Shown here: positions 62,319-64,000 of the stretch, one piece after another
Position numbering within the stretch: the first letter of the stretch is position 1
Layout of the letters: each line of letters starts with the position of its first letter
Source of the DNA: Pseudovibrio axinellae
GTDB lineage: Bacteria; Pseudomonadota; Alphaproteobacteria; Rhizobiales; Stappiaceae
NCBI RefSeq assembly: GCF_900110875.1
Contig: NZ_FOFM01000002.1
Coordinates: forward strand, 62,001 to 126,000
Length of the DNA: 64,000 nucleotides
Reading direction: 5' to 3'
Program-made: the position numbers and the translations under genes
Notes under the pieces: generated by a model
The model's database searches: none
The model's input: only the letters and a program-made list of their open reading frames with translations
Told to the model about the DNA's origin: nothing

Positions 62319-63554
62319 TTAAGGGATGAGCGACTGCTCTTCTAATGTTGGCTTTTTACGCGGCACGAATAGAAGGCACAGCGCGATTAAGGCCATGCTC
62401 GGCATAACCAGACCAAGTGCTGCAACCGAGTCTTGCACAATAACCGCGGTGACGAGGCTGCCGAAGAAACCGCCTGCCATCTGAATGAAGCCCATCAGCG
62501 CAGAAGCAGCACCGGCAATCTCAGGAAATGGATCCATTCCGCGCATAGAGAGCGCAGGCAGTGCCATCGAGGCACCAAACGCAAATACACCAATCGGGAT
62601 CATGATGCTGAGGAAACTCAGCTGGTCAAACTGGGTTACACCAAACAATGCCAGCCCACCTACGGCACTCAAAACCAAAGCCGGGGCAAGCAGCTCTTCT
62701 GCATTAAACCACCTGAGCAGAAACCTGGTTGCAACCCCACCGGCAAAGAACGAGCCAGATTGAAACACCATGCCCAGACCGAACTGCAACGGCGTAAGAC
62801 CAAGCCGCTCAATCAACACAAATGGCAAAATGGATGCAAGCGTATAAATAACGCCGATTGTGAACCCAAGGATGAGTGCGGGCTGCATGAATTCAAACGA
62901 CCGTAGTAAGGTCCAGTAGGACGCTAACATTTTCTTGGGGCGAATAAGCGCGACATTTCGATAAGCGTTTGTTTCTGGCACAATCGTCAATGTCATCAGC
63001 AAAATAAACGAGGCATAGACAACCATCAGAATAAAGATCGCCTGCCACCCAAAAGCGTTCATTGTAAGCGCACCGATACTCGGAGACAGCGCTGGCCCGA
63101 TCCCCAAAATCACGGCCATCAAATTCATGATGCGTGCGCCAACTTCTCCAGAAAACTGGTCACGAACAATTGCACGCGCAACAGCAATGCCGCTTGATGC
63201 GCCGATCCCTTGTACCAACCGGCCAAGCAGCAGCACCTCGATAGAAGGTGCCAGCCATGCCAGAATACTTCCCAGCAGATAAAGGCTAAAGAACCCAAGG
63301 ATAACAGGACGCCGCCCAAACGCATCTGATAAAGGACCGCACAGCAACTGTGCGAGCGTAAAGCCCGCAAAATAAACTGTCAGAGTGAGTTTTATGACAG
63401 AAGCGGTCGTATCAAAAGTTTCAGCAAGAGTCGGCAAGGCTGGAGTATAAAGCGCCAGGGAAAGCGGGCCAATTGTCACCAGCATTGCACCAATGACGGC
63501 CGTTCTGCCTGCAGAAAGTTTAAGGCCCGAAGATGGGCCTATTGTCTTTGTCAT
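62319..63554 (-). CDS. Bcr/CflA family multidrug efflux MFS transporter
   Basis: A 411-residue MFS protein with 12 helices from the ATG at 63554. ALYTPALPTLAETFDTTASVIKLTLTVYFAGFTLAQLLCGPLSDAFGRRPVIL carries the family's first-loop signature, and LGRLVQGIGASSGIAVARAIVRDQFSGE is the motif of the drug:proton antiporter branch. The Bcr/CflA group exports bicyclomycin, sulfonamides and other drugs. An AraC-type regulator lies upstream on the same strand. folP, a sulfonamide target, is a neighbour, which may be chance. Confidence 0.9.
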   Translation of the reverse strand: MTKTIGPSSGLKLSAGRTAVIGAMLVTIGPLSLALYTPALPTLAETFDTTASVIKLTLTVYFAGFTLAQLLCGPLSDAFGRRPVILGFFSLYLLGSILAWLAPSIEVLLLGRLVQGIGASSGIAVARAIVRDQFSGEVGARIMNLMAVILGIGPALSPSIGALTMNAFGWQAIFILMVVYASFILLMTLTIVPETNAYRNVALIRPKKMLASYWTLLRSFEFMQPALILGFTIGVIYTLASILPFVLIERLGLTPLQFGLGMVFQSGSFFAGGVATRFLLRWFNAEELLAPALVLSAVGGLALFGVTQFDQLSFLSIMIPIGVFAFGASMALPALSMRGMDPFPEIAGAASALMGFIQMAGGFFGSLVTAVIVQDSVAALGLVMPSMALIALCLLFVPRKKPTLEEQSLIP

Positions 63555-63725
63555 TCCAACTTTCCAAGGCAAGGCACGCAGCTAATCTGCAAGCGCTTCA
63601 CCATTTCTCTTGATGCTCATTAATATTGCGGCGACACAAGGCAGGATACTTGAAGGTACAACGCAAAACACGTGCTTCTGCTATCACAAAGCACGTGCAA
63701 CAACCTTAATCGAACAAATCGTCTT

Positions 63726-64000
63726 TTACGCCATCGTACGGAACTTGGCAGATTCCTGTGTCGGGGAACTACCAAAAAACCGTTTGAACTCACGGCTGAA
63801 CTGGGACGGGCTTGCATAACCAACACGGTATGCTGCCTGGCTGGCGCTCATATTTTGGCTCAGCATCATAGAGCGCGCTTTATGCAACCGAATTGACTTC
63901 ACATATTGCAACGGAGAAAGGCCCGTCGCCACTTTAAAGCCAGCATGAAACGCCGAGATACTCATGCACGCCATCTTCGCCATTTCATCGACGCTCAAGT
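63726..64000 (-). CDS. AraC family regulator, C-terminal part (cut by the window edge)
   Basis: The last 91 codons of a gene that continues beyond the window. Two helix-turn-helix motifs are present: SVDEMAKMACMSISAFHAGFKVATGLSPLQYVKSIRLHKAR and the second, ASQAAYRVGYASPSQFSREFKRFFGSSP. The sequence fits the AraC_N subgroup (N-terminal cupin-like domain outside the window). It lies 171 bases upstream of the efflux gene on the same strand and may regulate it. Confidence 0.92.
   Translation of the reverse strand, partial: LSVDEMAKMACMSISAFHAGFKVATGLSPLQYVKSIRLHKARSMMLSQNMSASQAAYRVGYASPSQFSREFKRFFGSSPTQESAKFRTMA

Overview
The window looks like ordinary chromosome from a marine alphaproteobacterium with about 50% GC. 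The gene families and their order (aroK-aroB next to xerD, bolA-DnaJ-cobS-cobT, rpmB beside a DUF3108 gene, an ethylmalonyl-CoA pathway pair, IalB next to rlmN) fit the Hyphomicrobiales/Stappiaceae-Rhodobacterales range, and a Pseudovibrio-like genome is my best guess. That genus assignment is inference from gene content and recollection, not a database match. There is no insertion sequence, prophage or CRISPR array. Both ends of the window cut through genes: xerD on the left and an AraC-type regulator on the right.

Layout. 1-4.6 kb: xerD and a tiny membrane protein on the minus strand, then the aroK-aroB-CorC operon. 4.7-9.9 kb: bolA, a J-domain protein, the aerobic cobaltochelatase genes cobS-cobT, and a Tat-exported phytase-like esterase. 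9.9-15.5 kb: queuosine-precursor transporter with rpmB, DUF3108 protein, accA, a lipoprotein L,D-transpeptidase and an FkbM methyltransferase. 15.6-22.2 kb: ispG-pdxY, hydroxybutyrate dehydrogenase with a patatin phospholipase, an apparent sigma54-driven small RNA, a second L,D-transpeptidase, and MipA/OmpV. 22.6-30 kb: serine deaminase, divergent mnmD and an MnmC-oxidase-like FAD enzyme, YggT with a frameshifted DUF167 gene, a CnoX-LON-Trm112 operon, a YbaK-type editing protein and a Nudix hydrolase. 30.3-37.6 kb: two identical tRNA-Gly genes, an FAD monooxygenase, YchJ, a flippase coupled to a GNAT/BioF2-like transferase, an acyl-CoA synthetase and a CAP lipoprotein. 37.7-47.2 kb: a quaternary-amine ABC importer (proX-W-V order), crotonyl-CoA carboxylase/reductase divergent from ethylmalonyl-CoA mutase, and a LysR gene divergent from a Tat-exported metallo-hydrolase. 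47.2-56 kb: secreted SH3 and proline-rich proteins, exonuclease III, quinone reductase, TrmH-type methyltransferase, IalB, rlmN behind a structured leader, a SABATH-family methyltransferase and small membrane proteins. 56-64 kb: Zn/Cd/Pb P-type ATPase with a MerR-type promoter, MarR with cytochrome b561, folP and folK without folB, a Bcr/CflA exporter and an AraC regulator.

Themes. Central carbon metabolism (shikimate, malonyl-CoA, ethylmalonyl-CoA and hydroxybutyrate), cofactor synthesis (B12, isoprenoid, folate, PLP) and tRNA/rRNA modification dominate. The most unusual signals are non-coding. One is a canonical -24/-12 promoter followed within about 100 bases by an intrinsic terminator, with a dyad upstream where an enhancer-binding protein could sit. 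Another is a three-hairpin RNA between ialB and rlmN. The third is a set of well-formed operators in divergent promoters.
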